From Beijerinckia mobilis (GTDB lineage: Bacteria; Pseudomonadota; Alphaproteobacteria; Rhizobiales; Beijerinckiaceae): a DNA stretch of 64,000 bases. The notes under the pieces are model-generated. The model saw nothing but the letters and a program-made list of their open reading frames with translations, ran no database searches and was not told where the DNA came from. The stretch spans positions 1 to 64,000 of the forward strand of contig NZ_KN050689.1 in NCBI RefSeq assembly GCF_000745425.1, given 5' to 3'. Shown piece by piece: positions 17,228 to 25,813 of the stretch. The number at the start of each line of letters is the position of its first letter. Within the stretch, counting starts at the first letter, position 1. Both the position numbers and the translations under genes were made by a program.

Positions 17228-18625
17228 TCAGGCGAGCGCCTTGACGATGTTCTCGACCACTTTCTTGGCATCGCCGAACAGCATCAACGTATTGTCGCGG
17301 AAGAACAATTCATTCTCGACACCGGCATAGCCGGAGCCCATGCCGCGCTTGATGAACAAGACCGTCTTCGCCTTTTCGACATCGAGAACCGGCATGCCAT
17401 AGATCGGAGAGGATTTATCGGTCTTGGCGGACGGATTGGTGATGTCATTGGCGCCGATCACGAAAGCCACATCGGTCTGTCCGAATTCCGAATTGATGTC
17501 CTCGAGTTCGAACACTTCATCATAGGGCACATTGGCTTCGGCGAGCAGCACATTCATATGGCCAGGCATACGGCCGGCGACCGGATGAATGGCATATTTG
17601 ATCTCGACCCCCTCGCCTTTCAAAATATCGGCCATTTCGCGCACCGCATGTTGAGCCTGCGCGACCGCCATGCCGTAGCCGGGCACGATGATGACCTTGG
17701 CAGCGTTGTTGAGAATATAGGCCGCATCCTCGGCCGATCCCTGCTTGACGGGGCGGGTTTCGACGCCACCCGCCACGGCGGTCGTCTCGCCGCCGAAGCC
17801 GCCGAGAATGACCGAGATGAAGGACCGGTTCATGCCCTTACACATGATGTAGGACAGAATCGCGCCCGACGAGCCGACCAGCGCGCCGGTGATGATGAGC
17901 GCGAGATTGCCGAGCGTGAAACCAATGCCGGCAGCGGCCCAGCCGGAATAGGAATTCAGCATCGATACGACAACCGGCATATCGGCGCCGCCGATCGGTA
18001 CGATGATCAAAAGGCCGAGAGCCAGCGAGGCCAGAACGATCAGGCCGAACACCCAATGCGACTGACTGACGACAAATACGGCGATCAGAAGCACCAGCGC
18101 CACGGCGAGGCCGATGTTGATCGCATGGCGCTGCGGCAACAGAATCGGCTTGCCCGACATTCTGCCATCGAGTTTCAGAAAGGCGATCACCGAGCCGGTG
18201 AAGGTCAGGGCGCCGATCGCCGCGCCGATCGACATTTCGACAAGGCTCGCGCCGTGGATTTCGCCCGGCATGCCGATGCCGAAAGCCTGCGGGGCGTAAA
18301 GCGCGCCAGCGGCGACAAGGACGGCGGCAAGACCCACCAGAGCGTGGAAGAAGGCGACGAGCTGCGGCATGTCCGTCATCGCGACGGTGCGTGCGCGCCA
18401 GGCGCCAATGGCGCCGCCGATACCGATACCGGCAAAGACGAAAAGCCAGGCGGAAAGCCCGACCGGCGGCCGATAGGCGAGGGTCGTCAGGATGGCGATA
18501 CCCATGCCGACCATGCCGTAGAGATTGCCGCGCCGCGACGTGGCGGGCGACGACAGACCACGCAAGGCCAGGATGAACAGGATGCCGGCGACGAGATAGA
18601 GAAGGGCAGCGAGATTGGCGTTCAT
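17228..18625 (-). CDS. pntB: Proton-translocating NAD(P) transhydrogenase, beta subunit
   Basis: A 465-residue inner-membrane subunit of the transhydrogenase, which uses the proton gradient to make NADPH from NADH. About nine hydrophobic helices fill the first 270 residues (domain II). The C-terminal 180 residues are the NADP-binding domain III, with IVPGYGMAVAQAQHAV, HPVAGRMPGHMNVLLAEA and GANDITNPSA. Length and motifs match PntB. The ribosome site overlaps the end of pntAB. Last gene of the pntAA-pntAB-pntB set. Confidence 0.96.
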   Translation of the reverse strand: MNANLAALLYLVAGILFILALRGLSSPATSRRGNLYGMVGMGIAILTTLAYRPPVGLSAWLFVFAGIGIGGAIGAWRARTVAMTDMPQLVAFFHALVGLAAVLVAAGALYAPQAFGIGMPGEIHGASLVEMSIGAAIGALTFTGSVIAFLKLDGRMSGKPILLPQRHAINIGLAVALVLLIAVFVVSQSHWVFGLIVLASLALGLLIIVPIGGADMPVVVSMLNSYSGWAAAGIGFTLGNLALIITGALVGSSGAILSYIMCKGMNRSFISVILGGFGGETTAVAGGVETRPVKQGSAEDAAYILNNAAKVIIVPGYGMAVAQAQHAVREMADILKGEGVEIKYAIHPVAGRMPGHMNVLLAEANVPYDEVFELEDINSEFGQTDVAFVIGANDITNPSAKTDKSSPIYGMPVLDVEKAKTVLFIKRGMGSGYAGVENELFFRDNTLMLFGDAKKVVENIVKALA

Positions 18626-18629
18626 CGCA

Positions 18630-19091
18630 TTATCCCTTCTTCTTGTACATGGCGAGCATGCGTTCGGTGACCAGGAAGCCGCCGAATATGTTCACCGAGG
18701 CGAGAACCAGCGCGACGAAACCAAACAGACGCGCCCACAAGGTCCCCTCACCGGGAATGCCGTCAATCGTATCGGAAGCGAGATCGACGCCCACCGACAA
18801 AAGAGCGCCAACGACGATGACGGATGAAATGGCGTTGGTCACCGACATCAGCGGCGTATGCAAAGCGGGGGTGACCGCCCAGACCACGAAATAGCCGACG
18901 AAGACGGCGAGAATGAAGATCGCCAGACGGAAGACGAAAGGATCGATCGCCCCGCCTCCCATATGCGCGGCGGCGCCCAGACCCACGGCGATCTGATCGG
19001 CATGCGCCTGCGCCGCCTCCGCGGCCTGGCGCGCGGTATTCGCCACGGCCTGCGCCTGTTCAAGCAACTGCTGTTGGATTTCCGCCGCCAT
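18630..19091 (-). CDS. pntAB: NAD(P) transhydrogenase, alpha-2 subunit (membrane part)
   Basis: A 153-residue protein carrying the three to four helices that in E. coli form the C-terminus of PntA. In many alphaproteobacteria this is a separate gene, as here. An N-terminal Ala/Gln-rich helix (about 1-40) precedes the membrane segments; [22 protein letters not shown] is the first. The start at 19091 is preferred because GAGGGAG precedes it; the frame is open about 64 codons further up, through a repeat-rich spacer that does not look coding. Five bp separate it from pntB. Confidence 0.92.
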   Translation of the reverse strand: MAAEIQQQLLEQAQAVANTARQAAEAAQAHADQIAVGLGAAAHMGGGAIDPFVFRLAIFILAVFVGYFVVWAVTPALHTPLMSVTNAISSVIVVGALLSVGVDLASDTIDGIPGEGTLWARLFGFVALVLASVNIFGGFLVTERMLAMYKKKG

Positions 19092-19402
19092 TCGCACAAA
19101 CTCCCTCGAACAAAGCCGCGAACCGAAAGGTGCGGCCCCCGGCACATGATCTGACAATAGCCTCTTCGGGCCTGTTTGGGGCCTCGCCAGCCAGAAAACG
19201 CGAGTCGATCCGCCGGGGAACCGACCCGGGGAACCGAACCATGGAATCCGGCCAAGAAAACCTGGCCAGCGAAACCCGGCCAATCGGCCCCGGATCTTCG
19301 ATCCGGAACCTGCAATCCGTTAAGCGTGGCGTTTCAAGAAATCGTCGCACCCGCTCAGGCCACAGCGGGCCTTGTCAGGCCGCGGTGGCCTTATAAAACC
19401 GC
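19092..19402. other. Spacer between pntAA and pntAB with short repeats
   Basis: No gene is seen. The spacer contains a near-tandem CCGGGGAACCGA pair (around 19210-19235), several GGCCA/TGGCC inverted pairs (19240-19295), and a 17-bp duplication of the end of pntAA. Such repeats between cotranscribed genes could affect mRNA stability. No function is claimed. Confidence 0.5.
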
Positions 19403-19419
19403 TCAGGCCGCGGTGGCCT
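19375..19419. repeat. 17-bp direct repeat duplicating the pntAA 3' end
   Basis: TCAGGCCGCGGTGGCCT occurs at 19375-19391 and again at 19403-19419, a 28-bp period. The second copy encodes the last codons and stop of pntAA on the minus strand; the first lies just past the stop. This looks like a small tandem duplication. Confidence 0.8.
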
Positions 19420-20545
19420 GGAAATTCGGATGCACGAGGGCACCGCCCTTGGTCAGGAGCGTCGCCTTGACGAGTTCATCCGCGTCGTCGATCTTGAGCG
19501 CCTTGGTTTCCTTGTCGATCAAGGTCTCGGCGAAGGCGAACAGATTGCGGGCATAAAGCGCCGAGGCGGTCGCGGGCTGGCGCGCCGCGACATTGGTGAA
19601 TCCGACGATATGGACGCCATTGTCGGTGACGATCGTCTCGCCGGGTTTCGACAAAGCGCAATTGCCGCCACGCTCGACCGCGAGATCGACGATGACGGAT
19701 CCCGCACGCATCGATTTGACCATGTCGGCAGTGATGAGCACCGGCGCCGGCCGGCCAGGGATCAGGGCCGTCGTGATCACAATATCCTGTTTGGCAAGAT
19801 GACTTGCCGTCAGTTCCGCCTGTTTGGCCTGATAGGCTGGCGACATCTGCTTGGCATAGCCGCCGGCCGTTTCGGCCTCCTTGAATTCCTCGTCCTCGAC
19901 GGCGATGAATTTGGCGCCGAGCGACACCACTTGTTCCTTCGTCGCCGGCCGCACATCCGTGGCGGTGACGATGCCGCCGAGCCGGCGTGCCGTGGCGATC
20001 GCCTGGAGACCCGCGACGCCGACACCCATGATGAAGATTTTGGCGGCCGGTACGGTGCCCGCCGCCGTCATCATCATCGGAAAGACGCGTCCATATTCCG
20101 CGGCCGCATCGATGACTGCGCGATAGCCTGCCAGATTGGCCTGGCTGGACAGCACGTCCATGACCTGCGCACGGGTGATGCGCGGCATCAGCTCCATGGC
20201 AAAGAGGCGCACTTTCTTTTCGGCAACCGCCTTCAGGGCATCCTGATGATCGTAAGGATCAGCGATGGCGAGAACCGCCGCACCGTCCTTGACGCCCACA
20301 AGATCGTCGGGCTTCGGCCGGTGCACGCAGAGGACGAGATCAGCGTCGCGAAGCGCCGCCGCCGCATCCGGCGCGATCACCGCGCCCACAGCCGCATATT
20401 CGTCATCGGCGATGCTGGATTTGCGGCCCGCTCCCGCCTGCACCGAGACTTCGGCGCCGAGACCGATGAATTTCTTCACGGTTTCAGGGGTCGCCGCCAC
20501 TCGCGGCTCCGCCGCCTCGGTTTCCGATGGAACTGCTATCCGCAT
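19403..20545 (-). CDS. pntAA: NAD(P) transhydrogenase, alpha-1 subunit (NAD-binding)
   Basis: A 380-residue soluble domain I of the transhydrogenase, which binds NAD(H) on the cytosolic face. It opens with MRIAVPSETEAAEPRVAATP, the usual alanine-dehydrogenase/PntA start, and has the nucleotide-binding GVGVAGLQAIATARRLG. Its length fits the split alpha-1 form. It is the first of the three pnt genes, separated from pntAB by a 311-bp repeat-bearing spacer that is long for this operon. Confidence 0.95.
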   Translation of the reverse strand: MRIAVPSETEAAEPRVAATPETVKKFIGLGAEVSVQAGAGRKSSIADDEYAAVGAVIAPDAAAALRDADLVLCVHRPKPDDLVGVKDGAAVLAIADPYDHQDALKAVAEKKVRLFAMELMPRITRAQVMDVLSSQANLAGYRAVIDAAAEYGRVFPMMMTAAGTVPAAKIFIMGVGVAGLQAIATARRLGGIVTATDVRPATKEQVVSLGAKFIAVEDEEFKEAETAGGYAKQMSPAYQAKQAELTASHLAKQDIVITTALIPGRPAPVLITADMVKSMRAGSVIVDLAVERGGNCALSKPGETIVTDNGVHIVGFTNVAARQPATASALYARNLFAFAETLIDKETKALKIDDADELVKATLLTKGGALVHPNFQATAA

Positions 20546-21195
20546 GAACGACTCCCGGACATCTGAATTTTCACGAGCATGATGGTTTCGGACAAGGACG
20601 CAATTCCGTCATGAGTCTCACTGCAGAGGTGAGGCTCAATCTCGAAGTTGCTGCTCCGCAAACATCCGCCTGTTCCTGATTCCCCTCGGTGCGGCACACG
20701 GGAAACGGCACTCACCTCAAAGATCATGCGACCCTAAAGGGATGCAATGGGAAAAGATCCACGCGTTTCCGCCCCGATTTTATTGTTTCTTGCTCCCTTC
20801 CAGGAGGCAGAAAGCCCTGATGTTGCCTTGTCGTCTTGCGCCGACGAGGCAACATCAGGACGTTCTTCAATTTCGAGCGGCCACCCATCCCGAAGGCGGT
20901 CACCGGTTGATTCCGGTCAGCCGCACCGGCATAGCCGAGGATGATGTCACGAGAACGAATTGCCAGAGAAGGATGCGGACGTGCTTTCAGGAAGGATCCA
21001 GCACTATCCCGCCAGAGAGATCCGTCCTCGCGGTTCACCCCAGAGAAGTATCCGCAGAAATCCAGACGGCTTTCCCCCTCGGCATCCATTCAGATGATCA
21101 TCCGTTCAGACATCCACTGCCTTCCGCGTCGCTATCCCCCGAGGTCGGCCGCAAAAGCATGGACGATGGCGACCGTTGCAGACCGCCTCCGCAAT
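20546..21195. other. Long spacer between cytochrome oxidase subunit IV and pntAA
   Basis: Overlapping open frames on both strands (20724-21089 minus and 20742-21206 plus) run through an 18-bp stem hairpin and show no recognisable product, so I do not call either. The region should hold the pnt promoter, on the minus strand close to 20546-20720. Nothing else can be supported. Confidence 0.35.
20816..20859. repeat. 18-bp stem hairpin
   Basis: CCTGATGTTGCCTTGTCG (20816-20833) pairs with 20842-20859 with a single G-T wobble, across an 8-nt loop. There is no T-run on either side. It may be a REP-like palindrome, or the end of the small cytochrome oxidase transcript. Confidence 0.6.
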
Positions 21196-21342
21196 TCAGA
21201 GCGTGAAATAGGCGATCAGGAGGAGAACGAGGCCCGTTCCGATGACCGATGCCTTTACCAGGGTGATGAAGCGCTGATAGGTCCGTTCGTGCTCGGGATA
21301 ATCCATCGAGGGGACGCCACCGACGGGAGGATTTGCGGTCAT
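21196..21342 (-). CDS. aa3-type cytochrome c oxidase subunit IV
   Basis: A 48-residue single-pass membrane protein. A soluble start (MDYPEHERTYQRFITLVK) is followed by one transmembrane helix (ASVIGTGLVLLLIAYFTL), the exact layout of bacterial aa3-oxidase subunit IV. The ATG at 21342 has a GAGGA ribosome site; the frame is open 24 codons upstream, but that part is not conserved. In alphaproteobacteria this small gene is often found just upstream of pntAA, as here. Confidence 0.85.
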   Translation of the reverse strand: MTANPPVGGVPSMDYPEHERTYQRFITLVKASVIGTGLVLLLIAYFTL

Positions 21343-21545
21343 TTCTATTCCTCGAAGTGCAATAAGGATCCGACATCGGACCGTCTGGGCGACGGTTTGA
21401 GTCGAACCGGACATGGCCAGTTCCGATAAAAGGCCCGCTCAAGCCAAAAGGTCAAGAGGAAGAAGGTCCAAGGTTGGCGGGAAAACAATCCCCGGCAAGT
21501 GAACCCTGATCCTGCCATCAGGCCAGCCTGCCGCCCCGGAAGAGA

Positions 21546-21821
21546 TCAGAGGTTCTGATCGAATTCCTTGGGAAAAGCCGCGGCAAGCCGCAATTCGAGA
21601 TCGCGTATGCGCATTTCGAGACGTTCATTTTCGTCCCGCGCGAGACTGGCCATTTGTTTGACCGCCTCGAACTCCTCCCGGCTGACGACATCCATCGTCG
21701 CCAGAATGCGGTCGATCTGGCCGCGCGCCATCGTCTCGACCTCCCGGCGCACCCCCTGGGCCACATCGGAAGCATCCGTCATAAGCCGCGAAAAATCATC
21801 GAAAAGCCTGTTCTGGGCCAT
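21546..21821 (-). CDS. ubiK: Ubiquinone biosynthesis accessory factor UbiK family protein
   Basis: A 91-residue protein (BMFP/DUF526 family) with an N-terminal amphipathic stretch (NRLFDDFSRLMTDASDVAQG) and a C-terminal coiled coil rich in Glu/Arg/Leu (EFEAVKQMASLARDENERLE). In E. coli UbiK binds membranes and helps the aerobic ubiquinone hydroxylases. The ATG at 21821 is chosen because AAGGA lies 8 nt before it; ATG 21827 is too close to that site. It diverges from lgt. Confidence 0.85.
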   Translation of the reverse strand: MAQNRLFDDFSRLMTDASDVAQGVRREVETMARGQIDRILATMDVVSREEFEAVKQMASLARDENERLEMRIRDLELRLAAAFPKEFDQNL

Positions 21822-21827
21822 TCCCAT

Positions 21828-22133
21828 TGTCCTTGATTCGTCCTGAAGGGACAGTTTACCCCCAACACACGTGCCGGCACAGAGATTATCACGCAAGGAT
21901 CATCAAGTGATGCGACACTGATAACCCCACAGGTGCCGCGGACAGGACTCGGCCTGTCCCGCAATCAACGAACGCGATTTCGCTTCCCGTGGCGATGGCC
22001 TATAGGCAAATCAGATCGCGCATTCGCCGGCGCAATCTCGAGTGGTGCTCCATCTGCCCGCGCATTTCGGACATTTCCGATATACGCGGGCACTTTCCCA
22101 GGTTTCTCAAGCCGCGCCCCGTGGAGGAGCTTC
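21828..22133. other. Divergent promoter region of ubiK and lgt
   Basis: No gene is called. The lgt frame is open upstream to 21933, but the conserved Lgt start, preceded by GGAGGAG, is at 22134. The region presumably holds promoters for both genes. Confidence 0.35.
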
Positions 22134-22961
22134 ATGCCCGCCCTGCTCGCCTATCCCGCCATTGATCCCATGCTGATCCAGCTCGGTCCGCTGCCGATCC
22201 GCTGGTATGCGCTCGCCTATATCGCCGGCCTCCTCCTCGGCTGGGCCTATGCGCGCGGCCTCTCGGCGGATTCCCGCCTCTGGGGCACGCGGACGCCTCC
22301 TTCAGCCCTGCTCGTCGACGATCTCCTCGTCTATGCGGCCATGGGCGTCATTCTCGGCGGACGGCTCGGCTATGTGCTGTTCTATAATTTCGATTTCTAC
22401 TGGCGCGAACCGCTCGAAGCCTTCAGCCTGTGGAAGGGGGGTATGTCGTTCCATGGAGGCCTCATCGGCACGGCTTTGGCCATGTTGCTGCTGGCCCGGC
22501 AGCGCGGGGTGCCTGTCCTCTTGCTGAGCGATCTCGCCGCCGCTGCGGTGCCAATCGGCCTGTTTCTGGGCCGCATCGCCAATTTCATCAAGCCGGAACT
22601 CTGGGGACGCGTCACCGATCCAGAAACAGCGCCCTTCGCCATGGTCTTTCCCGGGGCGGGCCCCCTGCCACGCCATCCAAGCCAGCTTTATGAGGCATTT
22701 TTCGAAGGTTTCGTTCTGTTCATCCTGCTTTTCATCGCCATCCGCCTCGGCGCGCTGCGCCGGCCGGGGCTCGTCACCGGTCTTTTTGCACTTGGCTATG
22801 GCCTTGCCCGCACGGGCTGCGAATTTTTCCGCGAACCGGATCCACAGCTCGGCTTTCTCTTTGGCGGCGCGACCATGGGGATGCTGCTGTCGCTGCCCCT
22901 GATGGCGATCGGTGCGTTGCTGATCGGCTGGTCTCTCACCCGCAAGGAGGCGCAGGCATGA
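22134..22961 (+). CDS. lgt: Prolipoprotein diacylglyceryl transferase
   Basis: A 275-residue inner-membrane enzyme that moves diacylglycerol from phosphatidylglycerol to the lipobox cysteine of prolipoproteins, the first step of lipoprotein maturation. Seven hydrophobic helices are visible. Signature residues are His107 in GGMSFHGGLIG and Arg147 in GRIANFIKPELWGR, and the conserved PRHPSQLYEA is present. The start is fixed by GGAGGAG before the ATG. The stop overlaps the next gene (ATGA), so the MidA-like gene is translationally coupled. Confidence 0.96.
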   Translation: MPALLAYPAIDPMLIQLGPLPIRWYALAYIAGLLLGWAYARGLSADSRLWGTRTPPSALLVDDLLVYAAMGVILGGRLGYVLFYNFDFYWREPLEAFSLWKGGMSFHGGLIGTALAMLLLARQRGVPVLLLSDLAAAAVPIGLFLGRIANFIKPELWGRVTDPETAPFAMVFPGAGPLPRHPSQLYEAFFEGFVLFILLFIAIRLGALRRPGLVTGLFALGYGLARTGCEFFREPDPQLGFLFGGATMGMLLSLPLMAIGALLIGWSLTRKEAQA

Positions 22962-24142
22962 CGCAACGGCCCGCCACCGAGCCCCTCTTGGAGAATTCCC
23001 CGGAAACTCCCTTGGCCCGGCTGATTATGGGGATGATCGAGCAGGAAGGACCAATCAGTCTCGAACGCTATATGGATCTCGCGCTCTACCACCCGCTCTA
23101 CGGTTATTATTGCAGCAAAATGCCGCTCGGCGCGGAAGGCGATTTCACCACGGCGCCGGAAATCAGCCAGATGTTCGGCGAATTGATCGGCCTGTGGGCG
23201 GCGGAGATCTGGCAAAGCCTCGGCGCACCGGCGCGGATTGCCGTGGTGGAACTGGGTCCCGGGCGCGGCACGCTGATGGCCGATTTCCTGCGCGCCGCAC
23301 GAATCCTGCCCGCCTTCCGCAACGCGATCGAACTGCATCTCGTCGAGGCCAATCCGGTCCTACGCGAGAGACAGGAAAAGGCATTGGAGACGAGCTCGCT
23401 CCCCTTGATCTGGCATCAAAGCGTGAACATGTTTTTCGCAGACCGTGAAGGGGTGCCGGCGACGGAGCGGGCGCCAATTCTGTGCATCGCCAATGAATTT
23501 TTCGACTGTCTGCCCTTGCGGCAATTCGTGCATACGGACACTGGCTGGCACGAAAGGCTCGTCGGCCTCGGGCCGGCAGGCGGCCTTGCCTTCGGCCTTG
23601 CTGCCGAAGCAGCGCCGGAGCTTGCGGAAATTGCCGCCGCACCCGGTGCAGTGCTGGAAATCAACGCCGGAGCGATAGCCCTGATGCACAGGCTCGCGGG
23701 TCACCTCATAGGCACCGGCGGCGCGATGTTGGCGGTGGATTATGGTTATGGCGCAAGGCCAGGCAGTTTCGGCGGCGGCGAGACCTTGCAGGCGCTACGT
23801 CACCACCGGCGCGTTGATCCATTGGGCGCAGCCGGCGAAGCCGATCTCACCGCCCATGTCGATTTCACCCGGCTCGCCGAGGCGGCACGGGCGGCGGGCG
23901 CCCTGACCTACGGCCCGGTTCCGCAGGGCGAATTCCTGCTTCGGCTCGGTCTTGCCGAACGCACCGAAGCCCTGGCACGCCGGGCAAGCCCGGCGCAGGC
24001 CCAGGCCCTGCGCATTGCCGCCACCCGATTGACACAGGCCCGTTTCCTGACGGACACCGGCGCCGAGCAGGACGGTATGGGCGCTTTATTCAAGGTTTTG
24101 GCGGTGATGGGGCCGGATCTTCCCATTCCGCCCGGATTTTGA
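22958..24142 (+). CDS. SAM-dependent methyltransferase, MidA/NDUFAF7 family
   Basis: A 394-residue class I methyltransferase. The SAM-binding motif is VVELGPGRGTLMADF, preceded by the family's N-terminal ISLERYMDLALYHPLYGYY and GDFTTAPEISQMFGE. The human relative NDUFAF7 methylates an arginine of a complex I subunit and is needed for complex I assembly; bacterial members commonly sit between lgt and pgeF, as here. The bacterial substrate is not established. Confidence 0.9.
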   Translation: MTQRPATEPLLENSPETPLARLIMGMIEQEGPISLERYMDLALYHPLYGYYCSKMPLGAEGDFTTAPEISQMFGELIGLWAAEIWQSLGAPARIAVVELGPGRGTLMADFLRAARILPAFRNAIELHLVEANPVLRERQEKALETSSLPLIWHQSVNMFFADREGVPATERAPILCIANEFFDCLPLRQFVHTDTGWHERLVGLGPAGGLAFGLAAEAAPELAEIAAAPGAVLEINAGAIALMHRLAGHLIGTGGAMLAVDYGYGARPGSFGGGETLQALRHHRRVDPLGAAGEADLTAHVDFTRLAEAARAAGALTYGPVPQGEFLLRLGLAERTEALARRASPAQAQALRIAATRLTQARFLTDTGAEQDGMGALFKVLAVMGPDLPIPPGF

Positions 24143-24149
24143 GGATTCT

Positions 24150-24920
24150 ATGGAAAAGGCTCTCGCTTTACAGGCGAAACTCTTCGAGAACTGGCCCGTC
24201 AGGCATGGTTTCTTCACCCGCCAGGGCGGTGTGTCGGAAGGCCTCTATGCGACACTCAATGGCGGCGTGGGTTCGCGCGATGCCACAGAAGCCGTGGCGG
24301 AGAACCGGAGGCGCATGGCCGAGCTCTTGGCGATTCCCCCGCAAAATCTGCTCGTGCCCTATCAGATCCATTCGGCGGAAGCGCTGGCGCTCGACGCGCC
24401 CTTCGCCGAGCGGCCACGCTGCGATGCGCTCGTGACCGCAACACCGGGTCTTGGTCTCGGCGTGACCGGTGCCGATTGCGGTGTCATTCTTTTCGCCGAT
24501 GCCGAGGCCAAAGTCATCGGTGCCGCCCATGCGGGCTGGAAGGGCGCGCTCGGCGGCGTGCTGGAAGCAACGCTCGATGCGATGGAACAATTGGGCGCGC
24601 ATCGCGCGCGAACCGCCGCCGTGCTTGGACCAACCATCGGGCCGCGCAGCTATGAAGTAGGGCCGGAATTCTTCGATCGTTTTCTCGAGCATGACGCCGA
24701 CCATGCGCGTTTCTTTACAGCCTCCGAGAGGCCAGACCACAAAATGTTCGATCTGCCGGGATTCATTGGCATGCGCCTCGTGCGCGCGGGTATCGGCGCC
24801 TTTGAAAATCTCGCCATCGATACTTATGAGCAGGAAGAGCTTTTCTATTCCTATCGCCGCTCCGTCCATCGCGGCGAGGCGGATTACGGCCGCCATGTCG
24901 CGGCCATCGCCCTGATGTGA
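24150..24920 (+). CDS. pgeF: Peptidoglycan editing factor / laccase-domain protein
   Basis: A 256-residue protein of the PgeF (YfiH, DUF152) family. The zinc or copper ligands are His74 in YQIHSAE, Cys110 in TGADCGV and His127 in AAHAGWKG, all intact. PgeF removes mis-incorporated serine from UDP-MurNAc-peptide precursors; other family members act on purine nucleosides or polyphenols. It follows the MidA-like gene by 7 bp in the lgt operon, and its stop lies 8 bp from the convergent methyltransferase gene. Confidence 0.92.
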   Translation: MEKALALQAKLFENWPVRHGFFTRQGGVSEGLYATLNGGVGSRDATEAVAENRRRMAELLAIPPQNLLVPYQIHSAEALALDAPFAERPRCDALVTATPGLGLGVTGADCGVILFADAEAKVIGAAHAGWKGALGGVLEATLDAMEQLGAHRARTAAVLGPTIGPRSYEVGPEFFDRFLEHDADHARFFTASERPDHKMFDLPGFIGMRLVRAGIGAFENLAIDTYEQEELFYSYRRSVHRGEADYGRHVAAIALM

Positions 24921-24928
24921 GAATTGTT

Positions 24929-25621
24929 TCAAAGCTTCTCGGCGATGAAAGTCATGCGCGCCTGATTATGCCCGATGTTGCGCGCGGCGCGTCTCGCCTC
25001 GAAACCATGGGCTCTCAGCATGTCGAGCATCGTCGCTTCGTCGAAAGCGAGGAGACCGATTGTACTACGCAGCCGGCGATAATCGGAAAAAAATGTCGTC
25101 ACGAGGCCGGCGAGCGCGGCGGTGAGGAAGCCCCCTTCCCAGGCGAAGGAAAGAAGCGAGGCAATGTCGCTCACCAGTGGCGCACCGGGAACGATGACGT
25201 CGCCAAGAATCAAGTGTCCGCGCGGAACCAGCAGCCGATGCCCGAGATCAAGCAGCGCCTCGCATTCGGGCCTCGTTATATATTGCAGCACTGAAAGACA
25301 GAGAATTGCATCGAAGCATGATGGTACGAGCGATGCGAGCGCCGCATCATCGAGCACTTCAATCGAAGGAAAACCGGCATATCGCCGCTTGAGCCCCGCG
25401 ACGATGCCGGGCGCTGCGTCATATAGGGAAAGCCTGCCGCAATGCGCGGCGATGCGCGGGGCTTCCAGCGCTTCGCCGCATCCGTAATCGAGCAGATGCA
25501 GCGGGGGCTCGGGCAGCAGCGCCAGCAGATCCGCCGCCACACGCGTGAAATGGAGCTGTTTGTGCCGGGCGTTCACATAGATCGCATGATCGTCCCGGTT
25601 CCAGAACTGCCGCCAGCCCAT
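24929..25621 (-). CDS. Class I SAM-dependent methyltransferase
   Basis: A 230-residue methyltransferase with the SAM-binding motif HLLDYGCGEALEAPRIA (about 42-58), the acidic loop LSLYDAAPG and a FDAILCLSVLQYI motif IV region. The overall layout is like small-molecule methyltransferases of the type 11 family. No substrate can be inferred; it stands alone between pgeF and carA. A dispersed repeat begins 47 bp upstream of its start, in the likely promoter region. Confidence 0.8.
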   Translation of the reverse strand: MGWRQFWNRDDHAIYVNARHKQLHFTRVAADLLALLPEPPLHLLDYGCGEALEAPRIAAHCGRLSLYDAAPGIVAGLKRRYAGFPSIEVLDDAALASLVPSCFDAILCLSVLQYITRPECEALLDLGHRLLVPRGHLILGDVIVPGAPLVSDIASLLSFAWEGGFLTAALAGLVTTFFSDYRRLRSTIGLLAFDEATMLDMLRAHGFEARRAARNIGHNQARMTFIAEKL

Positions 25622-25667
25622 GCCCTTCGCGCTCCCTCCGCCGACCCCGCCGCATGGAAGTTTCCAC

Positions 25668-25772
25668 TAGAGCATTTTGTCTTTATATTGGATCGCTCCG
25701 TGATTCCATTTACCTGAAAATACTCTAAATTTTCTGAGTGGAGTGTTTCTGGATATATCCGAAACACTCTAG
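25668..25772 (+). repeat. Dispersed palindromic repeat, copy 3 (full length, reference)
   Basis: The best-preserved forward copy, 105 bp, bounded by TAGAGC and CTCTAG. The left half reads AGCATTTTGTC..., a middle part has GATCGCTCCGTGATTCC, and the right half is the GAGTGTTTC...GAAACACTC palindrome, here with compensating changes that keep the stem paired. Compensatory substitution argues that the hairpin itself is maintained. It lies between carA (43 bp past its end) and the methyltransferase start. Confidence 0.85.
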
Positions 25773-25813
25773 CGCGGCCACCTTCCAAAAGCCCGGATCG
25801 GAGCGACAGCCTG

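Noticed and set aside
17558-18670. 370-codon plus-strand frame over pntB
   Set aside because: Antisense shadow of pntB; no recognisable domain.
19430-20566. 378-codon plus-strand frame over pntAA
   Set aside because: Antisense shadow of pntAA.
21933-22133. 67-codon N-terminal extension of Lgt
   Set aside because: Not hydrophobic or conserved; GGAGGAG directly precedes the accepted ATG at 22134.
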